Part shown: piece by piece, positions 33,647-41,290 of the stretch | Position numbering within the stretch: the stretch's first letter is position 1 | Layout: the number at the start of each line of letters is the position of its first letter | Origin: an uncultured Bacteroidota bacterium | Lineage (GTDB): Bacteria > Bacteroidota > Bacteroidia > Flavobacteriales > Flavobacteriaceae | NCBI GenBank assembly: GCA_903842575.1 | Contig: CAIMMM010000071.1 | Location: forward strand, 1 to 45,043 | Reading direction: 5' to 3' | DNA: 45,043 bases | The notes under the pieces: model-generated | The model's database searches: none | Seen by the model: the letters and a program-made list of their open reading frames with translations, nothing else | What the model was told of the DNA's origin: nothing | Translations under genes and position numbers: made by a program

Positions 33647-34609
33647 ATGAAAATTACAACTAAAATTATTGCAATAAGCATATTATTACTCACTTTATCA
33701 TGTGACAAAGAAATTCCAAATGACAATAATTCGTCTTCAAAAACAATAACGCCATTAGCATTAACAACAACTCCAAAGAAATTTTTATTTGATGCTACCA
33801 AAGCAGAAACTGCAGGGAATGCAGATTGGGTATTAGATGCTGACACTTCACCACAACGATTCCCAACTCCATTGCAATCAAATATCACAGCCACTACAAC
33901 GGAAAGTTATTGGAGAGGCGGACTGTCTTCTTGGGGAATTGCTTTAGTAAAATTAGGACATAGTGTAGAAACTTTATCTTCTGGAACTGCAATCACTTAC
34001 GGTGGAACGGGTGCTCAAGATTTGAAAAATTATAATGTATTTGTTATTGACGAACCCAATATTAAATTTACAACTGCAGAAAAAACAGCGCTAATAAACT
34101 TTGTAAAAAATGGTGGTGGATTGTTTATGATTTCAGATCACACCGTTTCCGATAGAAATAATGACGGTTGGGATTCGCCAGCTATTTGGAATGATTTGAT
34201 GACTACCAATTCTGTTAAAGCCAATCCTTTTGGGTTTAGCATTACGTTAAATAATATTTCAGAAACTACCACCAACCGATTAAGTGCTACAACAAATACT
34301 ATTTTAAATGGTTCGCAAGGAACTGTAACCCAATTAAAATATTCAAACGGTGCTACAATAACAACAAATACTGCTGCCAATGCAACCGTACAAGGATTGA
34401 TTTGGAGAGGAACTTCTGCACAAGGAACTTCAAATGTGATGTGTGCCTCTGCAACTTATGGAACTGGTAGAGTTGTGGTTATTGGAGATAGTTCTCCTGC
34501 CGATGATGGAACGGGTGCTTCAGGAGACACACTTTATCCAGGTTGGACAGAGTTGCCTTCACACTCAAGATTGCATATGAATGCTTCCCTTTGGCTAGCA
34601 AAATTATAA
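33647..34609 (+). CDS. lipoprotein with a glutamine-amidotransferase-like domain
   Basis: 320 aa. The signal MKITTKIIAISILLLTLSC ends at the lipidated Cys19. The mature part begins KKFLFDATKAETAGNADWVL, then WRGGLSSWGIALVKLGHSVE, YNVFVIDEPNIKFT, LINFVKNGGGLFMISDH and GTGRVVVIGDSSPADDG. This is the flavodoxin/GATase-like arrangement seen in ThuA- and DUF4350-type proteins, with no Cys nucleophile visible. SDHTVSDRNNDGWDSP may bind a metal ion. The function is unknown; surface lipoproteins of this type are frequent in Flavobacteriia. The gene has its own promoter and a strong bidirectional terminator. Confidence 0.75.
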   Translation: MKITTKIIAISILLLTLSCDKEIPNDNNSSSKTITPLALTTTPKKFLFDATKAETAGNADWVLDADTSPQRFPTPLQSNITATTTESYWRGGLSSWGIALVKLGHSVETLSSGTAITYGGTGAQDLKNYNVFVIDEPNIKFTTAEKTALINFVKNGGGLFMISDHTVSDRNNDGWDSPAIWNDLMTTNSVKANPFGFSITLNNISETTTNRLSATTNTILNGSQGTVTQLKYSNGATITTNTAANATVQGLIWRGTSAQGTSNVMCASATYGTGRVVVIGDSSPADDGTGASGDTLYPGWTELPSHSRLHMNASLWLAKL

Positions 34610-34630
34610 ATTTAAATTCGCTATAAAACA

Positions 34631-34661
34631 AATAATCCCGAGCCTAAAACTCGGGATTATT
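34631..34661. terminator. bidirectional terminator between the lipoprotein gene and sucC
   Basis: AATAATCCCGAG (34631-34642) and CTCGGGATTATT (34650-34661) form a perfect 12-bp stem with a 7-nt loop and a T tract. It serves both convergent genes. Confidence 0.92.
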
Positions 34662-34682
34662 TTTTATATCTAAAATTTGAAA

Positions 34683-35876
34683 TTAACTCAAAGCCACTTT
34701 CACTTGATCTGCTGCTTCTTGAAATTGCACCGCCGATAAAATAGGCATCCCCGAATTATCAATTAATTCTTTAGCAATCTCAGCGTTGGTTCCTTGCAAA
34801 CGCACAATGATTGGCACTTTTATCGCATCTCCCATGTTTTTGTATGCATCCACAACACCTTGCGCTACTCTATCGCAACGCACAATTCCCCCAAAAATAT
34901 TAATCAAAATAGCTTTTACATTTGGATCTTTTAAGATGATACGGAAAGCTGTTTCTACACGTTTGGCATCAGCAGTTCCACCAACATCAAGGAAGTTGGC
35001 AGGTTCAAAACCAGCATATTTAATCAAATCCATAGTGGCCATTGCCAATCCAGCTCCGTTTACCATACATCCAACAGTTCCGTCAAGGTCAACATAGTTT
35101 AACCCAACTTCTTTGGCTTCCACTTCGATAGGGTTTTCCTCTCTAATGTCGCGCATGTCGGCATATTTTGGCTGACGGTACAAAGCGTTATCATCAATAT
35201 TCACTTTGGCATCCACAGCCATAATTTTATTATCGGATGTTTTTAAAACAGGGTTAATTTCAAACATCGAAGCATCAGAACCAATATAGGCATTGTATAA
35301 AGAATCAATAAATTTTACCATTTCTTTAAACGCATTTCCTGAAAGTCCAAGATTAAAGGCTATTCGTCTTGCTTGAAAAGCTTGCAAGCCAACCGATGGA
35401 TCAATTTCTTCATTGAAAATTAAATGCGGTGTATGTTCTGCAACTTCTTCAATGTCCATTCCGCCTTCGGTAGAATATACAATCATATTGCGACCGGTAG
35501 CTCTGTTTAATAAAACCGACATATAGAATTCAGAAGTTTCACTCTCACCAGGATAATATACATCTTCAGCAACCAAAACTTTGTGAACACGTTTTCCTTC
35601 AGCTGATGTTTGAGGGGTGATTAATTGCATTCCTATAATCTGTTCCGCAATTTCCTCTACTTGTTGCAAGTTTTTGGCCAATTTCACACCGCCGCCTTTT
35701 CCTCTTCCACCTGCATGAACTTGTGCTTTAATAACATACCAACTCGTTCCTGTTTCGGTAGTTAATTGTTTTGCAGCCGCAACTGCTTCTACTGGATTAT
35801 TAGCAACAATACCTCGCTGAATGCGAACGCCATAACTTGCTAAAATTTCTTTTCCTTGATATTCGTGTATATTCAT
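34683..35876 (-). CDS. sucC: succinyl-CoA synthetase beta subunit (ADP-forming)
   Basis: 397 aa. It is the ATP-grasp subunit of succinyl-CoA synthetase in the TCA cycle and makes ATP or GTP from succinyl-CoA. The sequence shows MNIHEYQGKEILASYGV, VIKAQVHAGGRGKGGGVKLA, EINPVLKT, MVNGAGLAMATMDLI, FLDVGGTADAKRV and NIFGGIVRCDRVAQG, the full set of family motifs. The alpha subunit gene (sucD) is not next to it. It has its own -7 box and ends at a strong terminator. Confidence 0.97.
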   Translation of the reverse strand: MNIHEYQGKEILASYGVRIQRGIVANNPVEAVAAAKQLTTETGTSWYVIKAQVHAGGRGKGGGVKLAKNLQQVEEIAEQIIGMQLITPQTSAEGKRVHKVLVAEDVYYPGESETSEFYMSVLLNRATGRNMIVYSTEGGMDIEEVAEHTPHLIFNEEIDPSVGLQAFQARRIAFNLGLSGNAFKEMVKFIDSLYNAYIGSDASMFEINPVLKTSDNKIMAVDAKVNIDDNALYRQPKYADMRDIREENPIEVEAKEVGLNYVDLDGTVGCMVNGAGLAMATMDLIKYAGFEPANFLDVGGTADAKRVETAFRIILKDPNVKAILINIFGGIVRCDRVAQGVVDAYKNMGDAIKVPIIVRLQGTNAEIAKELIDNSGMPILSAVQFQEAADQVKVALS

Positions 35877-35926
35877 ATTGAAGATTTTGACTTTTTAATC
35901 CGATTTCAAAATTTCGGAACGGTGCA

Positions 35927-35934
35927 CAAAAGTA
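35927..35934 (-). promoter_or_regulatory. -7 promoter box of sucC
   Basis: TACTTTTG on the minus strand (TAnnTTTG) gives a leader of about 45-50 nt. Confidence 0.55.
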
Positions 35935-35999
35935 ATTAAATAGAATGAAACTCTAAAGCAAAAATATAGCTAATTAGCACATTTAATTGCGAATTTTTT

Positions 36000-36066
36000 G
36001 GAGCTATTCCAGCTATCCGTTATATTCCCGATGAAAAATCGGGAGATGCCGCTTCTATCTGGGCTA
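36000..36066. repeat. REP-like palindromic repeat in the sucC-lysA intergenic region
   Basis: The order is GGAGCTATTCCAGCTATCCG, a hairpin TCCCGAT-GAAAA-ATCGGGA (36026-36044), then ATGCCGCTTCTATCTGGGCT. The outer parts AGC...CCAG and CTGGGCT are partly complementary. The layout 'GCTAT..CCGCTATCC - hairpin - CCGCTTCTATC..GGGCTA' is one I recall from intergenic repeats common in Flavobacterium genomes; this looks like a slightly diverged copy. Downstream, AAACTAATGGAA occurs twice, at 36068-36079 and 36087-36098. Confidence 0.6.
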
Positions 36067-36153
36067 AAAACTAATGGAATCGAAAAAAACTAATGGAAAA
36101 ATTCACAATTTCACACAAATATAATTCGGGTTGGTTTTGCTTTTTCAATATGC

Positions 36154-36161
36154 TACCTTTG
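36154..36161 (+). promoter_or_regulatory. -7 promoter box of lysA
   Basis: TACCTTTG (TAnnTTTG) with a TTG at 36131-36133 as possible -33 element, 20 bases apart. The ATG follows 22 bases after the box. Confidence 0.6.
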
Positions 36162-36183
36162 TCTCTATTCTAAAATAAATTTC

Positions 36184-37389
36184 ATGCAACCTAAAGAATT
36201 ACTTGCTCTTGCAGAAGAATTTGGCAATCCATTGTATGTTTACGACGCTTCAAAAATTGAGTTCCAATACAATAGATTAGCCAATGCCTTTTCCAAAGTG
36301 GAAAAATTGCGCATTAACTACGCAATGAAAGCCTTATCCAATATTTCTATTCTAAAACTTATTAATAATTTGGGCGCTGGATTGGATACGGTTTCCATAC
36401 AGGAAGTACAATTGGGTTTACATGCTGGTTTTACTCCCAAAAACATCATCTTTACGCCAAACGGTGTTTCCTTTGAAGAGATTGAAGCAGTAGCCAAACT
36501 GGGCATTCAAATTAATATTGACAACCTTTCTGTCTTGGAACATTTTGGTGCCAAGTATCCAAAAACCCCTGTTTGTATTCGGATTAATCCCCATGTGATG
36601 GCTGGTGGCAATGAGAATATATCTGTGGGACATATTGATAGTAAATTTGGAATTTCGGTGCACCAATTACCCCATTTATTGCGCATCGTGGAAAATACAA
36701 AAATGCACATCAACGGCATTCACATGCATACAGGTTCTGACATTTTGGACATTGAGGTATTTCTATATGCTGCCGAAATTTTATTTGACGCAGCCAAACA
36801 TTTTAAAACTTTGGATTTCCTTGACTTTGGTTCAGGGTTCAAAGTGCCTTATAAAAAAGGGGATATCGAAACCAACATTGAAGAATTAGGACGAAAACTC
36901 TCCAAACGTTTCTTAGCGTTCGAAAAAGAATATGGGCGTTCGTTGACGTTGGCTTTTGAACCTGGAAAATTCTTGGTGAGTGAAGCTGGTTTTTTCTTAG
37001 CTAAAGTGAATGTGGTAAAACAAACCACATCTACAGTTTTTGCAGGAATTGACAGTGGTTTTAACCATTTAATCCGTCCCATGTTTTATGGTTCACAGCA
37101 TACAATAGAAAATATTTCCAATCCAAAAGGCAAAGAACGTTACTATACGGTTGTAGGCTACATTTGTGAAACTGACACCTTTGCCAATAATCGCCGCATT
37201 GCAGAAATCCATGAAGGCGACATTCTTTGTTTCAAAAATGCGGGCGCTTATTGTTTTTCGATGGCCTCCAACTACAACTCTAGATACAAGCCTGCGGAAG
37301 TGTTATGGAAAGACGGAGAAGGATATGTGATAAGAGAGCGGGAAACGTTTGACGACATTTTGAAAAATCAAATTTTGATTAACCTTTAA
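36184..37389 (+). CDS. lysA: diaminopimelate decarboxylase
   Basis: 401 aa. It makes L-lysine from meso-diaminopimelate with PLP, the last step of lysine synthesis. PLP is bound by Lys49 in RINYAMKALSNISIL. Other motifs are GAGLDTVSIQEVQLGLHAG, INPHVMAGGNENISVG, SKFGIS, GIHMHTGSDI, LDFGSGFKVPY, FEPGKFLVSEAG and VVGYICETDTFANNR with the active-site CESD-like Cys, plus NAGAYCFSMASNYNSR. No regulatory site was seen beyond the promoter. The REP-like repeat lies upstream. Confidence 0.95.
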   Translation: MQPKELLALAEEFGNPLYVYDASKIEFQYNRLANAFSKVEKLRINYAMKALSNISILKLINNLGAGLDTVSIQEVQLGLHAGFTPKNIIFTPNGVSFEEIEAVAKLGIQINIDNLSVLEHFGAKYPKTPVCIRINPHVMAGGNENISVGHIDSKFGISVHQLPHLLRIVENTKMHINGIHMHTGSDILDIEVFLYAAEILFDAAKHFKTLDFLDFGSGFKVPYKKGDIETNIEELGRKLSKRFLAFEKEYGRSLTLAFEPGKFLVSEAGFFLAKVNVVKQTTSTVFAGIDSGFNHLIRPMFYGSQHTIENISNPKGKERYYTVVGYICETDTFANNRRIAEIHEGDILCFKNAGAYCFSMASNYNSRYKPAEVLWKDGEGYVIRERETFDDILKNQILINL

Positions 37390-37495
37390 AAAAGTTTTTA
37401 ATTAAATTGAAATAAAAATGGCATACATTTGAATTCGAATTCAAGAATTTTACATACCAAATTGAAAAAAAATTGTTTAACAAAAATAGAACTAT

Positions 37496-38197
37496 ATGTT
37501 AAAAGCATTAAAAAGTGGAATCAAAAAAATCCTAACTTCAATTAAAGCAGTTATTACTCTTAAGCGCAGTAAAAAATCTCCAACAACATTTGAAACCTCT
37601 TCAAAATATTGGGAAGATAGGTATAAGGAAGGAAGAAATTCAGGTGCTGGATCTTATAATAATTTAGCTGAGTTTAAAGGCAAAATTATAAACTCTTTTG
37701 TTTCTGAAAATAACATTGACAAAGTGATTGAATTTGGTTCTGGTGATGGAAACCAACTAAAATATTTTTCTTTCAATTCTTATATTGGATATGATGTAAG
37801 CCAAACATCAATTGATTTGTGTTCAAATATTTTTAAAAGCGATAGCTCAAAACAATTCATAAATATAATCGATTATAAACCTATAGAAGTTGACCTTACT
37901 CTAAGTCTTGATGTAATTTATCATTTAATTGAGGATGATGTATTTCATGATTATATGTCTAAATTATTTGATTCATCGAAAAAATTTGTCATTATATACT
38001 CTTCCAACGACGACAAACAAAATAATGAGGACACTGCTATCCATGTAAGGCATCGACAATTTACAAACTGGATTGAACGAGAGAGAGGAAATTTTAAACT
38101 AATAAAACATATTCCTAATAAATACCCAGGAAATGGAAAAGGGCATAAAACATCTTTTGCTGATTTTTACATTTTTGAAAAAGATAATGTCAACTAA
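37496..38197 (+). CDS. SAM-dependent methyltransferase, orphan
   Basis: 233 aa. A basic N-terminal stretch (KSGIKKILTSIKAVITLKRS) precedes a class I Rossmann methyltransferase: YWEDRYKEGRNSGAGSYNNL, IEFGSGDGNQLKYF as motif I, YIGYDVSQTSIDLC as the post-I Asp, and DLTLSLDVIYHLIEDDVFHD as motif IV/V. This subtype is frequent near surface-polysaccharide genes and phage; the substrate is not predictable. No partner gene is close, and base composition is more AT-rich than in its neighbours, so recent acquisition is possible. It ends before a shared terminator. Confidence 0.82.
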   Translation: MLKALKSGIKKILTSIKAVITLKRSKKSPTTFETSSKYWEDRYKEGRNSGAGSYNNLAEFKGKIINSFVSENNIDKVIEFGSGDGNQLKYFSFNSYIGYDVSQTSIDLCSNIFKSDSSKQFINIIDYKPIEVDLTLSLDVIYHLIEDDVFHDYMSKLFDSSKKFVIIYSSNDDKQNNEDTAIHVRHRQFTNWIERERGNFKLIKHIPNKYPGNGKGHKTSFADFYIFEKDNVN

Positions 38198-38245
38198 ATT
38201 ATTATTTTCTTACATAAAATCATATAAAGATAAAACACACTATTT

Positions 38246-38285
38246 AAAACTAAGAAACCAGTATAGCTACTGGTTTCTTAGTTTT
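38246..38285. terminator. bidirectional terminator overlapping the end of a coding region
   Basis: A perfect 18-bp stem (38246-38263 with 38268-38285; loop TAGC) contains TAAGAAACCAGTA. The convergent Spy-like gene has its last codons and stop (38267-38269) inside the hairpin, so one arm encodes the residues LRNQ. Confidence 0.9.
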
Positions 38286-38647
38286 TTAATTTTGGATCTT
38301 CGCTCTTTTTGGATTTCGAGATAAGTAGCATACTGACTTTCTGTAAGCAATGCTTTCATTTCCTCGTTTTTTTTACTTTGAATTTCTTTCAGCTTTTGGA
38401 ATTTTCCCATTCTATCATCCTCACTCTCTTTTAATTCTTTCAACATTGTCGTATATTTTTTGGTGATTCCCATAAATGGGGCTTCTTGTTCTGCTGTTAA
38501 AGCTAGTCGTTCTTTGTCGGCTTTGAGTTGAGTAAGAACCGCTTCTTTTTGTTCTTCGGTCAATTTTGATTTGGATTGCGCTTGGATTCCACTAAAACTA
38601 AGTATGAAAAGGAAGCTTAAAGCGAAAATTAATTTTGAATTTTTCAT
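38267..38647 (-). CDS. small secreted Spy/CpxP-like helical protein
   Basis: 126 aa. The signal peptide MKNSKLIFALSFLFILSFSG leads to GIQAQ and then an all-helical, highly charged mature protein. The motif LT-x-x-Q occurs as LTEEQKEAVL, LTAEQEAPF and LTESQYATYLEIQ, the hallmark of Spy/CpxP-type periplasmic chaperones. No partner CpxAR-like system is next to it. The C-terminus is Lys/Arg-rich (KERRSKIKKLRNQ). It terminates inside the shared hairpin at 38246-38285. Confidence 0.75.
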   Translation of the reverse strand: MKNSKLIFALSFLFILSFSGIQAQSKSKLTEEQKEAVLTQLKADKERLALTAEQEAPFMGITKKYTTMLKELKESEDDRMGKFQKLKEIQSKKNEEMKALLTESQYATYLEIQKERRSKIKKLRNQ

Positions 38648-38881
38648 AGTATATAAATTTATTATTTTTAAAGGATACGTTTAGAAAACAATTTAAAGAA
38701 ATGGTTTAATGAAGTTTGAAAATTCATTCGGGATTAAGGATTTCTAGACCAGAGAGTCGCTATAAACCAAAAATTATTATTAAAAAAAGGAGCTAGACTT
38801 GAGTATAGCCAAAAAATGATGTAAAAAGCTTCAAAAAAAAGTAACATACATCGATAAAATTGCTATATATGACGGTTTTTC

Positions 38882-38912
38882 TTTGGTTTTTGGTGGTTGT
38901 TTACTATCTTTC
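38882..38912 (+). promoter_or_regulatory. promoter of the DUF349 gene
   Basis: TTTG at 38882-38885 and TATCTTTC at 38905-38912 (one base off TAnnTTTG) have a spacer of 19. The box lies 38 bases before the ATG at 38950 and within the upstream open frame, which argues against a longer N-terminus. Confidence 0.5.
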
Positions 38913-38949
38913 GCCCTCGAAAAAATATGAACCTTATACATTTCACAAA

Positions 38950-41175
38950 ATGTTAGAAGAAAAGAATGATAACCTGTCGGAATTGTATAATGAGACAGAT
39001 GGAAATTTAGCAATTGGATCGCAAGAGTTGATTCAAGCAGAAGTAGAAGAAGAAATCTCAATTGACTCGAGTGACAGCGAATTGGCGATGCAAACTCCAG
39101 AAGTTGAAGTATTTGAGGAACCCGAAATTCTTGAAGAAGTGGAAACAATTGAAGAAGTTACAGAAACTATTGAAGAACCAGAAGTTGTTGCTGAAGTTGT
39201 TGAAATAGCTGAAGTAGAAACTATTGAAACTCCAGAAGTTCTTTCGGAAGTTGAAACTGAGGCAGAAACTGTTGTAGAAACTGTTGTAGAAACAGTAGCC
39301 ACAGTTAAATTGACTGACGAAGAAGTTGCCAATGATTCGATAGTTGTGGAAGCGGAAAATCAACAAACAGCGATGGAAGCTATCGCAACGGTGAATGCCG
39401 AAGAAAGTGAAGATGAAACGTTGAAAGAACGTCATGACATACCAATGCTTGATTATGACACCTTATCCATGGAGCAATTAATTGCGGAGTTGGAAATTTT
39501 GGTTGCGGTTGAGAAAGTGATGTCAGTTAAAGATCACGTTGAAGAAGTTAAAAAAGCATTTTTGTCAAAATACTACCATTTTATTGATGAGAAAAAAGAA
39601 GAATTTCTGGCTGAAAACCCAGAAACAACTGAAGAGTTTCACTATCAATTTCCTTTAAAAGCTAGTTTTGATAAATTATATACCAAATATAGAGATCATA
39701 AAAACATCCATTTTAAAAGTTTACAAACCAATTTACAAACCAATTTAGAGAACCGAATTGCGGTTGTTGAGGAGTTAAAAAACTTATTAAATGAACAAGG
39801 GAATATATCCTCTACGCTAAAACATTTTAATGATATTAGAGAAAGATGGAAAGTGGCAGGTCCAATCCCAAAAGACAAATACAACCACGTTTGGAATAAT
39901 TATCATTTCCATGTGGAAAATTTTTACGACTATTTACACTTAGATAGAGAAGCAAGAGATATTGATTTTAAACACAATTTGGATTTAAAATTAAAAATTA
40001 TTGCGCGTGTGGAAGAATTGGTTAACGAAGAAGATATCAATAAAGCTTTCCGTGAATTACAAGATTTACATCGTATTTGGAAAGAAGATATTGGCCCTGT
40101 TTCTCGGGACCATCGGGAAGAAATTTGGAATAAATTCAGTGATTTGACTAAACAAATGCACGATAAAAGAGAAGGCTTTTATGAGCAGTTTCGTGAAATT
40201 GAAGCTAGTAATTTAATTGTAAAAAAAGAAATTATAGCACAAATTGAGGTTTTGGCACAAGAAAAAGTAGCATCTCATGCTGCATGGTTGGGTCAGATTA
40301 TAAAGGTTGATGCCTTGCGAAATCAATTTTTTGCTACAGGCAAAGTACCTTCAGATGTAAATGAAGCAACTTGGGGTTCTTTTAAATCGGCTGTGAGAAA
40401 TTTTAATATTTTAAAAAACTCATTTTACAAAGACATCAAGAAAGATCAGAACGATAACTTATCCAAAAAACAAGCATTGGTTGCCAAAGCAAATGAGCTA
40501 AAAGAAAGTAGTGATTTTGCAACTGCAACACCAATAATGAAGCAGATTCAAGAAGAGTGGAAACAAATTGGACATGTTCCAAGAAAATTCTCGGACAAAC
40601 TTTGGGCAGATTTTAAATTGGCTTGTAATGGTTATTTTGAAAAATTAAAAGAGCAAAAAACAGAAGTTAATCCCGAAGAAGCTCAAGCTTTTGAAAATAA
40701 AAAATCCTATTTGGATATAATCAGAAGTTTTGAACTTACTGGTGATCACAAAACCGATTTGGATGCGATAAAAGCGCATATTGAAACATGGAAAAACTTT
40801 GGGAAAGTACCTTTCCCAAAAAGACATGTGGAAGGGAAATTCAATAAAATTTTGGATGTGCTTTTTGAAAAATTAAGCTTGAGTAAAAAAGACACCGAAA
40901 AAGTACGTTATTCTAATAGAACGGATAATTATTCAGGTTCTGATGATTCTAGAAAATTGGATAATGAAAAAGTATTTGTCATGCGAAAAATTGATGAAGT
41001 ACAAAGTGAAATCTTCCAGTTGGAAAATAACATTCAGTTCTTTACCAATACGCGGAATGCTAAAAAAGAAAATTCTATAGTGTTGGAAGTTAGAAAAAAC
41101 ATTGAAAAACACAAAGAAGAATTAGCCTCTTTAAAAAGCAAATTAAAAGAATTACGAAGTATAGAAACAGAATAA
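38950..41175 (+). CDS. DUF349 protein with a long acidic N-terminus
   Basis: 741 aa. Residues ~20-165 are very acidic and repetitive (runs of EVE, EEP, VETV), low complexity and probably disordered. From ~190 on come several DUF349 repeats, helical segments with a W-K-x-(A/I/D)-G-x-(V/I)-P-(R/K)-x(5)-(L/V/I)-W-x-x-F pattern, e.g. RWKVAGPIPKDKYNHVWNNY, IWKEDIGPVSRDHREEIWNK and EWKQIGHVPRKFSDKLWADF. The C-terminus is a coiled coil. Function is unknown. I use the ATG at 38950: the frame extends upstream only through a TTG at 38860 that precedes the promoter. Confidence 0.88.
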   Translation: MLEEKNDNLSELYNETDGNLAIGSQELIQAEVEEEISIDSSDSELAMQTPEVEVFEEPEILEEVETIEEVTETIEEPEVVAEVVEIAEVETIETPEVLSEVETEAETVVETVVETVATVKLTDEEVANDSIVVEAENQQTAMEAIATVNAEESEDETLKERHDIPMLDYDTLSMEQLIAELEILVAVEKVMSVKDHVEEVKKAFLSKYYHFIDEKKEEFLAENPETTEEFHYQFPLKASFDKLYTKYRDHKNIHFKSLQTNLQTNLENRIAVVEELKNLLNEQGNISSTLKHFNDIRERWKVAGPIPKDKYNHVWNNYHFHVENFYDYLHLDREARDIDFKHNLDLKLKIIARVEELVNEEDINKAFRELQDLHRIWKEDIGPVSRDHREEIWNKFSDLTKQMHDKREGFYEQFREIEASNLIVKKEIIAQIEVLAQEKVASHAAWLGQIIKVDALRNQFFATGKVPSDVNEATWGSFKSAVRNFNILKNSFYKDIKKDQNDNLSKKQALVAKANELKESSDFATATPIMKQIQEEWKQIGHVPRKFSDKLWADFKLACNGYFEKLKEQKTEVNPEEAQAFENKKSYLDIIRSFELTGDHKTDLDAIKAHIETWKNFGKVPFPKRHVEGKFNKILDVLFEKLSLSKKDTEKVRYSNRTDNYSGSDDSRKLDNEKVFVMRKIDEVQSEIFQLENNIQFFTNTRNAKKENSIVLEVRKNIEKHKEELASLKSKLKELRSIETE

Positions 41176-41181
41176 ATCAAG

Positions 41182-41205
41182 AAGAGGTTCAGAAATGATC
41201 CTCTT
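41182..41205 (+). terminator. terminator after the DUF349 gene
   Basis: AAGAGG (41182-41187) and CCTCTT (41200-41205) pair, followed by six further T residues. The stem is short, but position and T tract fit. Confidence 0.6.
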
Positions 41206-41228
41206 TTTTTTGCCTTCTTGAATAAGGC

Positions 41229-41242
41229 ATGATAATTATCAT
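41229..41242 (+). promoter_or_regulatory. FNR/CRP-type operator upstream of hemN
   Basis: ATGATAATTATCAT is a perfect 14-base palindrome. It fits the FNR consensus TTGAT-N4-ATCAA at eight of ten positions. Its centre lies about 40 bases upstream of the transcription start predicted from the -7 box at 41265-41272, the class II activator position. Confidence 0.55.
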
Positions 41243-41264
41243 TTTTTAATGATGACAATTCTTA

Positions 41265-41272
41265 TACATTTG
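41265..41272 (+). promoter_or_regulatory. -7 promoter box of hemN
   Basis: TACATTTG (TAnnTTTG) lies 18 bases before the ATG at 41291. It places the upstream ATG at 41249 before the likely transcription start. Confidence 0.6.
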
Positions 41273-41290
41273 ATTTATAAATTAAAAATG

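Noticed and set aside
36000..36098. Possible start of a CRISPR array
   Set aside because: Only one hairpin unit and two short direct repeats, with no regular spacers and no cas genes.
38860..38949. TM-like N-terminal extension of the DUF349 protein
   Set aside because: It starts with TTG, precedes and includes the promoter box, and is not part of the family; the hydrophobic look is accidental.
39033..39435. Ser/Thr-rich and Phe/Asn-rich open frames antisense to the acidic region
   Set aside because: They are reverse readings of repetitive Glu/Val codons, not genes.
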